A DNA stretch of 42,355 bases. Origin: Oribacterium sp. (lineage in GTDB: Bacteria; Bacillota_A; Clostridia; Lachnospirales; Lachnospiraceae). Where the stretch lies: the NCBI GenBank assembly GCA_017940955.1, contig JAGAXP010000117.1:1-42355 (forward strand), written 5' to 3'. This document shows positions 26,210-34,822 of this stretch, piece by piece; position 1 is the stretch's first letter, and the number at the start of each line of letters is the position of its first letter. The translations under genes and the position numbers were made by a program. The notes below the pieces were generated by a model, which saw only the letters and a program-made list of their open reading frames with translations, did not search any database and was not told the origin of the DNA.

Positions 26210-26243
26210 AAAAAAAGCAGACCGAGAATTCACTCAATCTGCT
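26210..26243 (-). terminator. strong intrinsic terminator after the sugar transferase gene at 26,334
   Basis: On the minus strand AGCAGATTGAG pairs with CTCGGTCTGCT, eleven pairs including two G-U pairs, around a six-base loop. It is followed by seven T residues. Confidence 0.88.
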
Positions 26244-26333
26244 CATTATACCAAAAAATTCTTTATCCGTGTATATGGGTTACAACCCTTTCATTCCCGT
26301 CTGCAGGGCACGTTGTACATTTTCTGAAATTCA

Positions 26334-27716
26334 TTAACAATTTTCCGTCTCTACTTCTCTCAGCGCTGTCACCTGATTCTCCTTAACCCCCTCAGAGCTT
26401 TCCGGAATAAATATGATCTTCACTGTATAAAACAAAATACGAAGATCAAAGAGCACCGAGCGCTGTGCTATATAGATCAGGTCCAGCTTCAGCTTATCAA
26501 GTGGTGTGGTGTTATACTTTCCGTATACCTGAGCATAGCCTGTGAGTCCCGCCTTGACCTTAAGTCTCAGACTGAACTCCGGTATCTCCTTCTCATACTG
26601 CTCGGCGATCTCAGGACGCTCCGGCCTTGGCCCTACAATAGACATATCATTCTTCAGTATGTTGAAAAGCTGTGGAAGCTCATCTATCCTCAGTTTTCTG
26701 ATAAACCTTCCAACCGGTGTGATTCTGTCATCATTCACAGAAGCAAGTCTCGCTCCGCCCTTTTCCGAATCCACCTTCATGCTTCTGAACTTGTAGATGT
26801 CGAAAATCTTTCCATCCTTGGTCAGCCTCTTCTGACTGTAAAGAACCGGACCTCCGTCATAGAGCTTTATCAGTGCACTTGTGATCACCAGCACCGGTGA
26901 CAGGATTATCAATGCCAAAAGAGCGATAACAATATCCGCTGTTCTCTTCACTCCGCCATAGTACCAGGCCTCCGGCATCTTTTTATTCCGGAAAAAGGGC
27001 GTATCAAAGGTGTGAGACACCTCACTGCCGAAGGTGAGGAGATCCGTGATATCCACAGATATATGAACATCCTTTCCATGGGCATCACAGTAAAGCAGTA
27101 TCTTTTCCTTTATTTCAGCGGAAACATCGCAGAGATAGATATCCTTGCAGAGCCCTAAGCATTCATATATCCTGTGAAGCTCCGTTGATTCATGAAATAC
27201 CTCCACGATATCGTAGCGTCTGCGTTTCTCCTTCATCTTTTCTATAAGACGCCTATAGTCCTCTGTTCCATAGACCACCATCACTCTTCTCGGCTCATCG
27301 AATCTTGCATAGAGCCTGTTAAATATGAAGGTAATCACCAGTATGCTTCCAAGCTGAAGACCAAATCCCAACAGGAAGAATCTGAAACTTATACGGCTGA
27401 AGTTATGGAACCAAAAGAAGGTTGCCACAAAGAGGCAGAAATCTCCGATACTGTATGCAAGCATCTGGGAAAATGACAGCTCCTGCAGTCTGTACAGTCC
27501 TATCTTGTGAGCATCGTACATCTTCGCAAAAAAGAAATATACTATGCAGAACATGATTCCGACCAGTACAAGGGTTCTAAGCCCAAAGAAGCCCTCGCTC
27601 CAGCCCGGTGCCACATTCCAGTACCAGATAGCTGCCGCCGTGAAAAAGGCGATGGCCAGACTTATCCATGTATATATCCATTTAATCTTTGCTTTTATAC
27701 TATCATTTTTAGTCAT
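26334..27716 (-). CDS. polyprenyl glycosylphosphotransferase (initiating sugar transferase)
   Basis: This is the second of three initiating enzymes (about 460 residues). About four or five N-terminal membrane segments are followed by a soluble region. The catalytic domain begins at about 255 with KRTADIVIALLALIILSPVL. PVLYSQKRLTKDG, YKFRSMKVDSE, the RIDELPQ Asp-Glu pair and SIVGPRPERPE follow, and KAGLTGYAQVYGKYNT ends the site. It would load a sugar phosphate onto undecaprenyl phosphate. ATG 27716 is preferred over a TTG two codons upstream; neither has a strong ribosome binding site. The YGKYNT variant differs from the WcaJ-type enzyme at 37118. Confidence 0.92.
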   Translation of the reverse strand: MTKNDSIKAKIKWIYTWISLAIAFFTAAAIWYWNVAPGWSEGFFGLRTLVLVGIMFCIVYFFFAKMYDAHKIGLYRLQELSFSQMLAYSIGDFCLFVATFFWFHNFSRISFRFFLLGFGLQLGSILVITFIFNRLYARFDEPRRVMVVYGTEDYRRLIEKMKEKRRRYDIVEVFHESTELHRIYECLGLCKDIYLCDVSAEIKEKILLYCDAHGKDVHISVDITDLLTFGSEVSHTFDTPFFRNKKMPEAWYYGGVKRTADIVIALLALIILSPVLVITSALIKLYDGGPVLYSQKRLTKDGKIFDIYKFRSMKVDSEKGGARLASVNDDRITPVGRFIRKLRIDELPQLFNILKNDMSIVGPRPERPEIAEQYEKEIPEFSLRLKVKAGLTGYAQVYGKYNTTPLDKLKLDLIYIAQRSVLFDLRILFYTVKIIFIPESSEGVKENQVTALREVETENC

Positions 27717-27743
27717 ATTCAATATTGTTTATAGTCCCTATCA

Positions 27744-29282
27744 CTATTTCTTAAATAGATATTTTCTGAAATTCAAAAAAGCCTTGAAGGATCTCTTGAG
27801 ATCGTTGGGGTCCTTAAGTCCCGTCCACAGGCGATGCAGGATATAGCCCGGTCTCAGATAATATTTCTTTCTTGCGTAATTACAGAAGCTTACCATTTCC
27901 TCACCACTAAGCTCCGGAAGGTCCAGAACACAGTTATGGGTTCCGTCTTCACGACAGTACTCAGTATAATCCTTCTTTATATACCCATGAACTTTTGCCC
28001 ATTCGTAGGCTTCAGTTCCCGGATAAGGTATCAGCGGGAAGAACTGGGCTGTATCTGTATTAAGCTTGAGCGCAAGCTCCAGTGTCTTCTCCATGGTCTC
28101 CTTTGTCTCTCCGCGGTTACCCACCATATAGCAGGCATGGACAAGCAGTCCTGCCTTTTTCGCATTTCCGATATATGACTTCACCTGTTCTATGGTAGTT
28201 CCCTTTTTGATGTTATCAAGGATCTCCTGAGTTCCGCTCTCGATACCCGGAATAACCAGCCTGCAGCCCGCCTTCTTCATTAGACGCATGGTCTCAAGGT
28301 CAAGGGTGTTGACTCTTGCATTGCAGAGCCACTTGAAGCGTTTATTCATTCCCGACTCGATAAGGAGCCTGCAGATATCCTCCACTCTCTTCTTGTTGAT
28401 GGTGAAGGTGTCATCTTCAATTACTATTTCCTTTACATCAGGGAAATTCTCCGCGATGAATCTGAATTCCGCTGCCACATTCTCCGGGCTTCTCAAACGG
28501 TAAGCATGTCCGTGCATGACCTGAGGGTAAACACAGAAATTACAGCGGCATGGACAGCCTCTTCCGGTAAATATCTGTATCTCCGGGTATTCCGCCGCAG
28601 CAAAAAAATAATCCTTATAATCAAGATGCTTCTTTATAAACTCAGAAGCCATGGGGATTTCATCAAGGTCTGTTATGTACTCCGCATCCGGGTTATGCTT
28701 TATCGCCCCTGTGACAGGACTTCTGTAGCTGATCCCCTTAAGCAAAGAAAGCTCTTTATCAAGCTCTGCCCTCACTTCTTCACACGACTCTCCTTCTCTG
28801 CCATCAAATCTGTCATGTAAGGAAGCGAGTTTTGTTATGGTAAAGTCATACTCTCTTCTTGCGATACCATCTACCGCCTTATACACGGACAGAGTTTCCT
28901 CTGCCGTAGCCGATGGATGTGTTCCAACCATATATATGAAAGAATCAGGATAGCTGTCCTTCAGTTTCCCGGCAAAGTCTCCGTCACTTTCGATGGATGG
29001 TGTACTTGTATTGATTACAAAAAGGCATCCCGTCTTTTCTTCGGATATGCCCTTCCTGAGCCTCTTACTAATCATCTCAAGGCTTTGTTCAAAATCCAGC
29101 CTTTTAGCGGGAGCATCCAGAAACTCAACCTGGTGGCCCTTCTTTTCAGCGTAGGCCGCCGCATATATGAGCCACAAAGGGTAATATAGCACCCCGCTCT
29201 TCGCAACGGCCGGGCTTCTCGATTCTCTCGAAAACTTTCCATATTCCCATTTAAATGGAGGATTAATAAAAAATACTTTCAT
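27744..29282 (-). CDS. B12-binding-domain radical SAM protein
   Basis: This 512-residue protein has an N-terminal cobalamin-binding-like domain (about 1-160; VFFINPPF, then LWLIYAAAYAEKKGHQVEFLD). A radical SAM core follows with GCPCRCNFC (C243, C247, C250), then EDDTFTINKKRV and AGCRLVIPGIESGTQEIL. It belongs to the BchE/HpnR-type class. The DxHxxG cobalamin-ligating motif is not evident, as in many members. A role in modifying the lipid carrier or sugar is inferred from its place between a GT2 and a sugar-phosphate transferase. The start codon is ATG with a weak site; 80 bases separate it from the GT2. Confidence 0.85.
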   Translation of the reverse strand: MKVFFINPPFKWEYGKFSRESRSPAVAKSGVLYYPLWLIYAAAYAEKKGHQVEFLDAPAKRLDFEQSLEMISKRLRKGISEEKTGCLFVINTSTPSIESDGDFAGKLKDSYPDSFIYMVGTHPSATAEETLSVYKAVDGIARREYDFTITKLASLHDRFDGREGESCEEVRAELDKELSLLKGISYRSPVTGAIKHNPDAEYITDLDEIPMASEFIKKHLDYKDYFFAAAEYPEIQIFTGRGCPCRCNFCVYPQVMHGHAYRLRSPENVAAEFRFIAENFPDVKEIVIEDDTFTINKKRVEDICRLLIESGMNKRFKWLCNARVNTLDLETMRLMKKAGCRLVIPGIESGTQEILDNIKKGTTIEQVKSYIGNAKKAGLLVHACYMVGNRGETKETMEKTLELALKLNTDTAQFFPLIPYPGTEAYEWAKVHGYIKKDYTEYCREDGTHNCVLDLPELSGEEMVSFCNYARKKYYLRPGYILHRLWTGLKDPNDLKRSFKAFLNFRKYLFKK

Positions 29283-29362
29283 CTTTCACTTTCTCATTCC
29301 GGATTCTAAGCGTCTCCGCAAAATATATGATTTTTACGTCTCTATAAAGATTTACAACCGGA

Positions 29363-30151
29363 TTATTTCTTTATTCTGGCCCATTTCAGAGCTCCCCTAA
29401 AGGCATAGTGTATCATATAGTACAAGCACTGCACAAACCCTAATCCCACGTATCTGTAAGTATTCCAGTTCATCAGGGCAGCCTTTGTCTTTTTTCCGGA
29501 TTTTGAACCTTCACTGATCCTGTACTTAAGAAGAGCTTCGTCTATGCCGCAGGCATATTTCACCGATGAAAGTATCCCCAGCCACACGACAAAATCCTCA
29601 TGTATGGTTTTGATATTTTCCGGGAACCTGTATTTATGTACCAGATTTCTGCTTACAAGCACCGAGGAACAGGATATGACATTCTGCTTCAAAAGCTCAC
29701 TTCTTTCTATCTTCTCCGGCACATGGAGAACATAATCAAGCGATTTATCCTGCACTGTTATAAAGGAAGAACCTGTAAAAACAAGTCCCTCCATCATCTC
29801 ATGATCCTTCACATACTTTACCTGTTTTTCCAGCTTATCGGAACTCCACAGATCATCACTGTCAAGAAAGGCTATCCACTCGCCATGAGATTCTTTCACT
29901 CCATAATTCCGGCTATAGGCAACCCCCATATTCCTTATATTCTTTAACAGTTTGATATCCCGCTCTTTATGTTCTTTAATGATGGCTTCTACCACTTTAA
30001 CCGTGTCATCCGAAGAACTGTCATCAACGATCAAAAGCTCCCATTCTACGTAGCTTTGTGCAATTACACTCTCTATCGAAGATTTTATAGTTTTGCCGGC
30101 ATTGTATGCCGGCATGATGATCGAGACTGTTTCAGCTGCTTTTTTTCCCAT
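29363..30151 (-). CDS. GT2 family glycosyltransferase
   Basis: A short (262-residue) inverting glycosyltransferase of the TuaG/WcaA type. VSIIMPAYNAGKTIKSSIES, LLIVDDSSSDDTV and GEWIAFLDSDDLWSSDKLE (DXD-type site, about residue 95) are all present. NIKTIHEDFVVWLGIL supplies the ED motif, and a hydrophobic C-terminal stretch (LGFVQCLYYMIHYAFRG) may associate with the membrane. It starts 17 bases after the lipoprotein stop. The sugar is unknown. Confidence 0.9.
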   Translation of the reverse strand: MGKKAAETVSIIMPAYNAGKTIKSSIESVIAQSYVEWELLIVDDSSSDDTVKVVEAIIKEHKERDIKLLKNIRNMGVAYSRNYGVKESHGEWIAFLDSDDLWSSDKLEKQVKYVKDHEMMEGLVFTGSSFITVQDKSLDYVLHVPEKIERSELLKQNVISCSSVLVSRNLVHKYRFPENIKTIHEDFVVWLGILSSVKYACGIDEALLKYRISEGSKSGKKTKAALMNWNTYRYVGLGFVQCLYYMIHYAFRGALKWARIKK

Positions 30152-30168
30152 CTTATCAAATATTACCT

Positions 30169-30687
30169 TTAGCCAATTACATTTTCGATTGTCATGCTAG
30201 GGTCAAAGGGAACACTGTCTCCCTTATTAAGATTTTCTTCTCTTACAACCTCTTCACCGCAAGATACCTTTATATCATATGAGTAGAGATTAAAAAGATT
30301 ACCGAAATCATCTTCTGTATATCTGTCTATACGAAGATCCTGAGTATTTGCAGCATCAATGATAGCCTTTGTTGCATCAGTAAGAAGAAGCTCTATGGCA
30401 TCATTCGATACATTTTCTTCGATATCTATATTAAGCTTTATTTCTTTATTGTCATTATCACCTGAAACATCTACAGACTTAAGGAAACTATATATTTCCT
30501 GGTCCTGTAAACTTTCAATCACATCATTATTTATTTGAACAAAATCGAATTCATATTCCTTGTCCTCAGGAGCCCGAGTCATATTTGGTTCCTCCATAGG
30601 AGAAACATATCTCTTTTTACATCCGGAAAAAGAAACAGTCATAGTACATATCAATCCTAATACAAAAATCTTCTTTATCTTTCTCAT
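30169..30687 (-). CDS. small lipoprotein of unknown function
   Basis: The protein (172 residues) begins with a lipoprotein signal peptide: MRKIKKIF, a hydrophobic core and the lipobox FSGC (C23), followed by KKRY. I do not recognise the rest. It is acidic, with VQINNDVIESLQDQEIYSFL, LNIDIEENVSNDAIELLLTDAT and DLRIDRYTEDDFGNLFNLYSYDIKV, which reads as a mixed alpha/beta domain. The ATG at 30687 is chosen over an upstream TTG because it begins the signal peptide. It heads the GT2/radical SAM/sugar-transferase operon, so it may act outside the membrane in the same pathway, which is inference. Confidence 0.7.
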   Translation of the reverse strand: MRKIKKIFVLGLICTMTVSFSGCKKRYVSPMEEPNMTRAPEDKEYEFDFVQINNDVIESLQDQEIYSFLKSVDVSGDNDNKEIKLNIDIEENVSNDAIELLLTDATKAIIDAANTQDLRIDRYTEDDFGNLFNLYSYDIKVSCGEEVVREENLNKGDSVPFDPSMTIENVIG

Positions 30688-30790
30688 GTTAGCTTCCAAT
30701 CTCCTTTGTGTAACCTTCTCCAATCCGGGTCATCTATTTTACCCATTTACAGAGCAATTCATTCATCTGTAAATCCTAACATCATTAGTC

Positions 30791-30818
30791 TTTATAATCC
30801 ATTATTCAAACTTTACAA
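30791..30818 (-). promoter_or_regulatory. candidate promoter for the lipoprotein operon
   Basis: TTGTAA (30818-30813), a 16-base spacer and TATAAA (30796-30791) lie just after the preceding terminator and about 104 bases before the start of the lipoprotein gene. Confidence 0.45.
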
Positions 30819-30862
30819 TATTTTTAGTAATATGTTCATTTTAAATTACTCTTTAAAGATAC

Positions 30863-30893
30863 AAAAAATGGCTCGAGGTTTCCCTCGAGCCAT
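30863..30893 (-). terminator. strong intrinsic terminator after the wall-binding protein gene
   Basis: A perfect eleven-pair stem (ATGGCTCGAGG at 30868-30878 with CCTCGAGCCAT at 30883-30893) has a four-base loop. On the minus strand it is followed by six T residues. Confidence 0.92.
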
Positions 30894-30933
30894 CCTTTAT
30901 AAACATTATACGCTTAAAACGAAATAATGATTA

Positions 30934-32580
30934 TTACTTCTGTGCAGCATCCTCAGCAGCTTGACGAGCAGTCTCTACTGTTCTTGCATATGCATCAGGA
31001 TCTGTCTCATTGAGCCATGCAGTCTTGATAGAGATCTTCTTGGTGTTACCCTTCTTATCCTCATACTCGATTGCCTCGTTGTAATCATCCTCAGATGCGA
31101 AGTAAGCAAGAACCTTACCATCCTTATTTACTACATAGTAAGCATCGTTGTTATCCTTAAGCTTAACCTTCTTCTTAACAACTGTACCAGCCTTGTTTAC
31201 AAGGATGTTACCCTTTGTATATGATCCGAATACGAGATTTGTAGGCTGACCGTTTGAATCAACAACAACACCAGCGTAGTTAGAATCATCATCAGTTGAA
31301 GGAGCAAGAACAAGACCGTTCACAACATACTTCTTGATCTTAGATACGTACTCGTTGTAAGCCTTACCATTTGATGTGTTGAAGTAGAACTGATATGTTC
31401 CATCCTCAAGATCAATTGTCTGGTAACCCTTCTTCATTGAGCCGTCCTTCTCCTCATCATTTGAGAAGTAGTAGATTTCAGCAGAAGATGAAAGTGTATT
31501 TGTGAAATCATCATCAACGATGAAGTTACCTGCGATGATATCATCTCTTGTGTGATCGCTAGCACCCTTAAGCTTAACAACATCACCGCCATCAACAGCT
31601 ACGAAATCCTTAAGCATACGGCCATACTTGTCGAATGCATACTTCTTGCCGTTAACCTTCTTGATCTGGTTGTTTGTAAGGCTGCCGTTCTTTCCGAAGT
31701 ACCACCATGAGTACTCGTCATCATCGTAGTCTGACTTGATGTAGTGCTCATCAGGAACAGCCCATACCCACTTGTTCTTGCGCTCACCACCGTCGCCGTT
31801 TACGTAGTAGAGCTCAGAAGCTGAAGCTCCGCCTGCATCCTCAACAGACTGTGTCTTTACAGTCCAATCTGTGAGCATGTGTCCATCCTCATCGAAGTGG
31901 TAGTAAACACCGTTGATCTTCTTACGTGTGTTCTCTCTCTTCTTACCATCGTTCTTGAAGTTGAACCAGTACTCCTTAGTGTCATCATCGTCAGTTACAG
32001 TAAGCTGTAACCAGCCTGTCTGCATGTGACCATCATTCCAGCCGTTGAAGAAATACTGAGATGTCTTCCAAGCCTCATCATCGTTGTCCTGCTGCTCAAC
32101 GCTGTCCTTGTTGATCCAACCATAGAGCATCTTACCTTCTGAATCGAATGCGTACTTCTGGCCATTGATAGTCTTGATCTCACCAGTTGTAAGATCATCC
32201 TCAGATGTGTAAGCCTTTCCGTCTGATCCGAAATAGTACCAGTAGTACTCAGCCTCGTTATCATCACTGTCTTCCTTAGCTACAGCCTTCCATGTGTTCT
32301 TAACCATAGCGCCGTACTGGTCAACATAGTAGTAACGTGTCTTTGAGTTGTTGTTGTCCTCGATGAGCATGTTTGTTGCCATAACACCATCGCTGTTGAG
32401 GTAGAACCAATTTCCGTTTGCTGACTTCCAAGCATCAGTTACTTCTGTACCGTCGTTGTTGAGGTATCTCCACTCACCTGTAGAGTTGTCCCAGCCTGCT
32501 GCCATAGATACAGCAGAAACGCCGATTGTAAGAAGTGCTGCAGCTGAAAGAGTTGTGAATAACTTTGTCTGCTTCTTCAT
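30934..32580 (-). CDS. secreted cell-wall/glucan-binding repeat protein
   Basis: This 548-residue protein has a Sec signal peptide (MKKQTKLFTTLSAAALLTIG, cleavage near SMAA/GW). The mature part consists of aromatic repeats of the choline/glucan-binding type (CW_binding, YG repeats). Examples are WRYLNNDGTEVTDAWK, WFYLNSDGVMATN, KYAFDSEGKMLYGW, YYHFDEDGHMLTDW and KYAFDKYGRMLKDF. No enzymatic domain, LPXTG or membrane anchor is visible, so it probably sits non-covalently on surface polysaccharide. The ATG at 32580 has AAGGAGAG about ten bases upstream. It has its own promoter and terminator, so it is monocistronic and probably well expressed. Confidence 0.88.
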   Translation of the reverse strand: MKKQTKLFTTLSAAALLTIGVSAVSMAAGWDNSTGEWRYLNNDGTEVTDAWKSANGNWFYLNSDGVMATNMLIEDNNNSKTRYYYVDQYGAMVKNTWKAVAKEDSDDNEAEYYWYYFGSDGKAYTSEDDLTTGEIKTINGQKYAFDSEGKMLYGWINKDSVEQQDNDDEAWKTSQYFFNGWNDGHMQTGWLQLTVTDDDDTKEYWFNFKNDGKKRENTRKKINGVYYHFDEDGHMLTDWTVKTQSVEDAGGASASELYYVNGDGGERKNKWVWAVPDEHYIKSDYDDDEYSWWYFGKNGSLTNNQIKKVNGKKYAFDKYGRMLKDFVAVDGGDVVKLKGASDHTRDDIIAGNFIVDDDFTNTLSSSAEIYYFSNDEEKDGSMKKGYQTIDLEDGTYQFYFNTSNGKAYNEYVSKIKKYVVNGLVLAPSTDDDSNYAGVVVDSNGQPTNLVFGSYTKGNILVNKAGTVVKKKVKLKDNNDAYYVVNKDGKVLAYFASEDDYNEAIEYEDKKGNTKKISIKTAWLNETDPDAYARTVETARQAAEDAAQK

Positions 32581-32635
32581 AATAAATGCACTCTCCTTTT
32601 TGCTATACGAACTATTAAAGTTCAGTTTCGTCGAG

Positions 32636-32664
32636 ATTATAACCCTCTGCGTAATACAATTCAA
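32636..32664 (-). promoter_or_regulatory. sigma-A-type promoter for the wall-binding protein gene
   Basis: TTGAAT (32664-32659), a 17-base spacer and a perfect TATAAT (32641-32636) are followed by about 50 bases of leader and an AAGGAGAG site. The rest of the 285-base gap (to 32865) is AT-rich; I see no gene or clear terminator in it. Confidence 0.75.
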
Positions 32665-32865
32665 GTCTTTTCTCAAATTTCATATTGGGTCTGAAACAAA
32701 TAAATATAATCTCTACGATTTACATCACCCATATTATCCTACTTCTTTCATGAAGTACATAACTAAAAGATTTCCATTTCTTACTAAATTATTAAGCAAT
32801 AAACTAAGAATAAATTAAGAAACCACAAAAATTCTAAATATCTTAACCATTTTAATGATTTTACA

Positions 32866-34539
32866 TTATTTCCGTTCTTTTTCACTTATTCTTATTCCCG
32901 CGAACATAAGAAGCATATACACCGGTGTCACGATAGGTATCGCTATATTTACCACAGCCTGGAATGCGTATGCAATAACAGCCATCATGTAATACTTCGA
33001 GTAATTACCCTTCAGCATATTCTTTATTGATGTAGATATAAGATATAAGTAGGCAGCAAGTCCCGCTATTCCTATGGTCACAAAGTACTCAAGGTATTCG
33101 TTATGGGCACTGTCAAACATTCCTCTTCCCGCATCCTGCATTATACCCATAAATCTGTCCATGGTTATGATATAAAAAGTATCAGGCCCGTAGCCAAATA
33201 TTCTTGCAGGAATGGTCGCATCCTTTGTCCAGTACTCCAAAGCAAGTCTCCAGATCAGTCCTCTGTCCGTTCCCCAGGAATCATTAAATATGAGTATATT
33301 GCGGTATGGCTCCCACATCTCACTGTTGACGCCCGTATTAGCAAGTACAAGCACAGTTATAACCACACCCAGAGCTATGATGATAAGCCCTAAAGCAGTT
33401 TTCTTGAATACACCTACACCTATCGCAGCCCCCTGTCCTTTATGTTTCAAGGTGTAAGCCAAAACAAGCACAGTCAGCACCAGTACTGCGGTCATAAATA
33501 CAGTAAATCCCTGCTTTCCCGCAAGTATTATCTGTAATCCCGGATCCTGATCATTCATGGTCGGAATACCTTTTTGTGTTATAAACGATACCAGCTTCAT
33601 GGAACAAATATAGGTAGATGCAGTAATAAAAAGCCTTGATATCTGTTTCCAATTATCGCATAACGCAAACGGAGCAACTACTATAACGATTGCAGTTGAA
33701 AGCAGCGCGCAGTCGCTTATCCCCATTATCTGAGCAAAACCGGCTATGCAAAGTACAATATATGAAAAAATCGTCTCCGCCAGGCTTTCAGCCTTTATAA
33801 ACGCTGCTGTCGAAAATCCGAACAGCATTCCCGTGAAGCAGCTATAAGTATTGATATTTCCTATGGAAGACACAAAGGTATATTTATATATGCTGTTCGC
33901 ATCTTTAAACATCCCAAAAGTTATGAGAAAGAAATTACATATACCCCAGGCACAGACTACGCTTGCAAAACTCATAAAAGCATACAGGTGCCACTTCTTA
34001 AAGCTGTAAAATCTCGTCACAAGCCAATAGGCAACATAGAACATAAGCCACAAAAGGAGCCCCTGATATCTACCTCTGTCTCCCCAGAAAGCTTCATAGG
34101 GATACTCAGCAAGCACTGTGGACAAAGTGATGAACACTATAAGCAAGGTTATAGCCGTATCCGTCGAACCGAAGCTGATACGTTTCCAAAAGTTCTTACC
34201 GGCTTTATCCTGCCCGGTTTTTTCTTTCTTAAAACCCTGAAAGTAGTTTCTGCAGAGCATTCCTTCGTTGTACAGTCTGTCACACAAAAGATAAAATAAA
34301 CCGATCACAAGAAATATGATTCCATACGCAAGCGTGGGCTTCCAAAACAGTTCAAACCTGAATGACAATATATCAAAATACTTATCATTCATACATAAGG
34401 GAAATATGCATAAATAAAACAGGACATATATCGTCGTAAGTCCTCCGGTCAACTTTGAGAACAGACTGTTGATCTGTGCCTCCTTTTTTGAATTTCCATG
34501 TTTTTGAACGCCTGAGGCTGCAGTCTTAAAACTACCCAT
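32866..34539 (-). CDS. O-antigen ligase family protein (Wzy_C domain)
   Basis: This 557-residue polytopic protein has about 12 hydrophobic segments. GYGPDTFYIITMDRFMG, then FDSAHNEYLEYFVTIGIAG is the H-N-x-Y-L pattern after the large periplasmic-side loop that defines the Wzy_C/O-antigen ligase family. In Gram-positives such proteins polymerise or transfer glycans at the outer membrane face. A soluble segment lies near residues 90-110. TTGGAGA is seven bases before ATG 34539. A weak promoter candidate lies at 34573-34602. It stands alone between the LCP gene's tandem terminators and the wall-binding protein gene. Confidence 0.88.
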   Translation of the reverse strand: MGSFKTAASGVQKHGNSKKEAQINSLFSKLTGGLTTIYVLFYLCIFPLCMNDKYFDILSFRFELFWKPTLAYGIIFLVIGLFYLLCDRLYNEGMLCRNYFQGFKKEKTGQDKAGKNFWKRISFGSTDTAITLLIVFITLSTVLAEYPYEAFWGDRGRYQGLLLWLMFYVAYWLVTRFYSFKKWHLYAFMSFASVVCAWGICNFFLITFGMFKDANSIYKYTFVSSIGNINTYSCFTGMLFGFSTAAFIKAESLAETIFSYIVLCIAGFAQIMGISDCALLSTAIVIVVAPFALCDNWKQISRLFITASTYICSMKLVSFITQKGIPTMNDQDPGLQIILAGKQGFTVFMTAVLVLTVLVLAYTLKHKGQGAAIGVGVFKKTALGLIIIALGVVITVLVLANTGVNSEMWEPYRNILIFNDSWGTDRGLIWRLALEYWTKDATIPARIFGYGPDTFYIITMDRFMGIMQDAGRGMFDSAHNEYLEYFVTIGIAGLAAYLYLISTSIKNMLKGNYSKYYMMAVIAYAFQAVVNIAIPIVTPVYMLLMFAGIRISEKERK

Positions 34540-34627
34540 ATTATTGTCTCCAATTAATTTTTTATCCTGTATATCTTACCATGCTTTGCTTCTCCATACC
34601 AAGCACATTTGAATACCCTGCAGGTAG

Positions 34628-34657
34628 AGAAAAGGCACGGACCCAAGGATCCATGCC
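34628..34657 (-). terminator. second of two tandem terminator hairpins after the LCP gene
   Basis: On the minus strand GGCATGGATCC folds on GGGTCCGTGCC with two G-U pairs, then TTTTCTCT. The 5' arm repeats that of the hairpin at 34695-34726. Confidence 0.6.
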
Positions 34658-34694
34658 GCTTTGATCAAGCGCGTTCACCTCCGGCTAATTAACA

Positions 34695-34726
34695 AAAAGA
34701 CATGGATCAAACGATCCATGCCTTTT
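34695..34726 (-). terminator. first of two tandem terminators after the LCP gene
   Basis: CATGGATC (34701-34708) and GATCCATG (34713-34720) enclose a four-base loop. The stem extends through A/T pairs with one G-U pair on the minus strand, then TTTTTG. Confidence 0.8.
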
Positions 34727-34822
34727 GATAATCATATTTTATCCGTCTCATCTCCGGCTTAAAATTGATATCTTCCCAAAATATATGAAGATACTCCTTA
34801 AAGCCCTATAAGCTATCTCTCA

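Noticed and set aside
26245..26250. TATAAT with TGG before it, upstream of the GT2 at 25,216
   Set aside because: It has no -35 element and would start transcription inside the terminator hairpin.
31599..32267. Alternative-frame ORFs inside the wall-binding protein gene
   Set aside because: They come from the repetitive codon pattern of the true gene and have no own signals.
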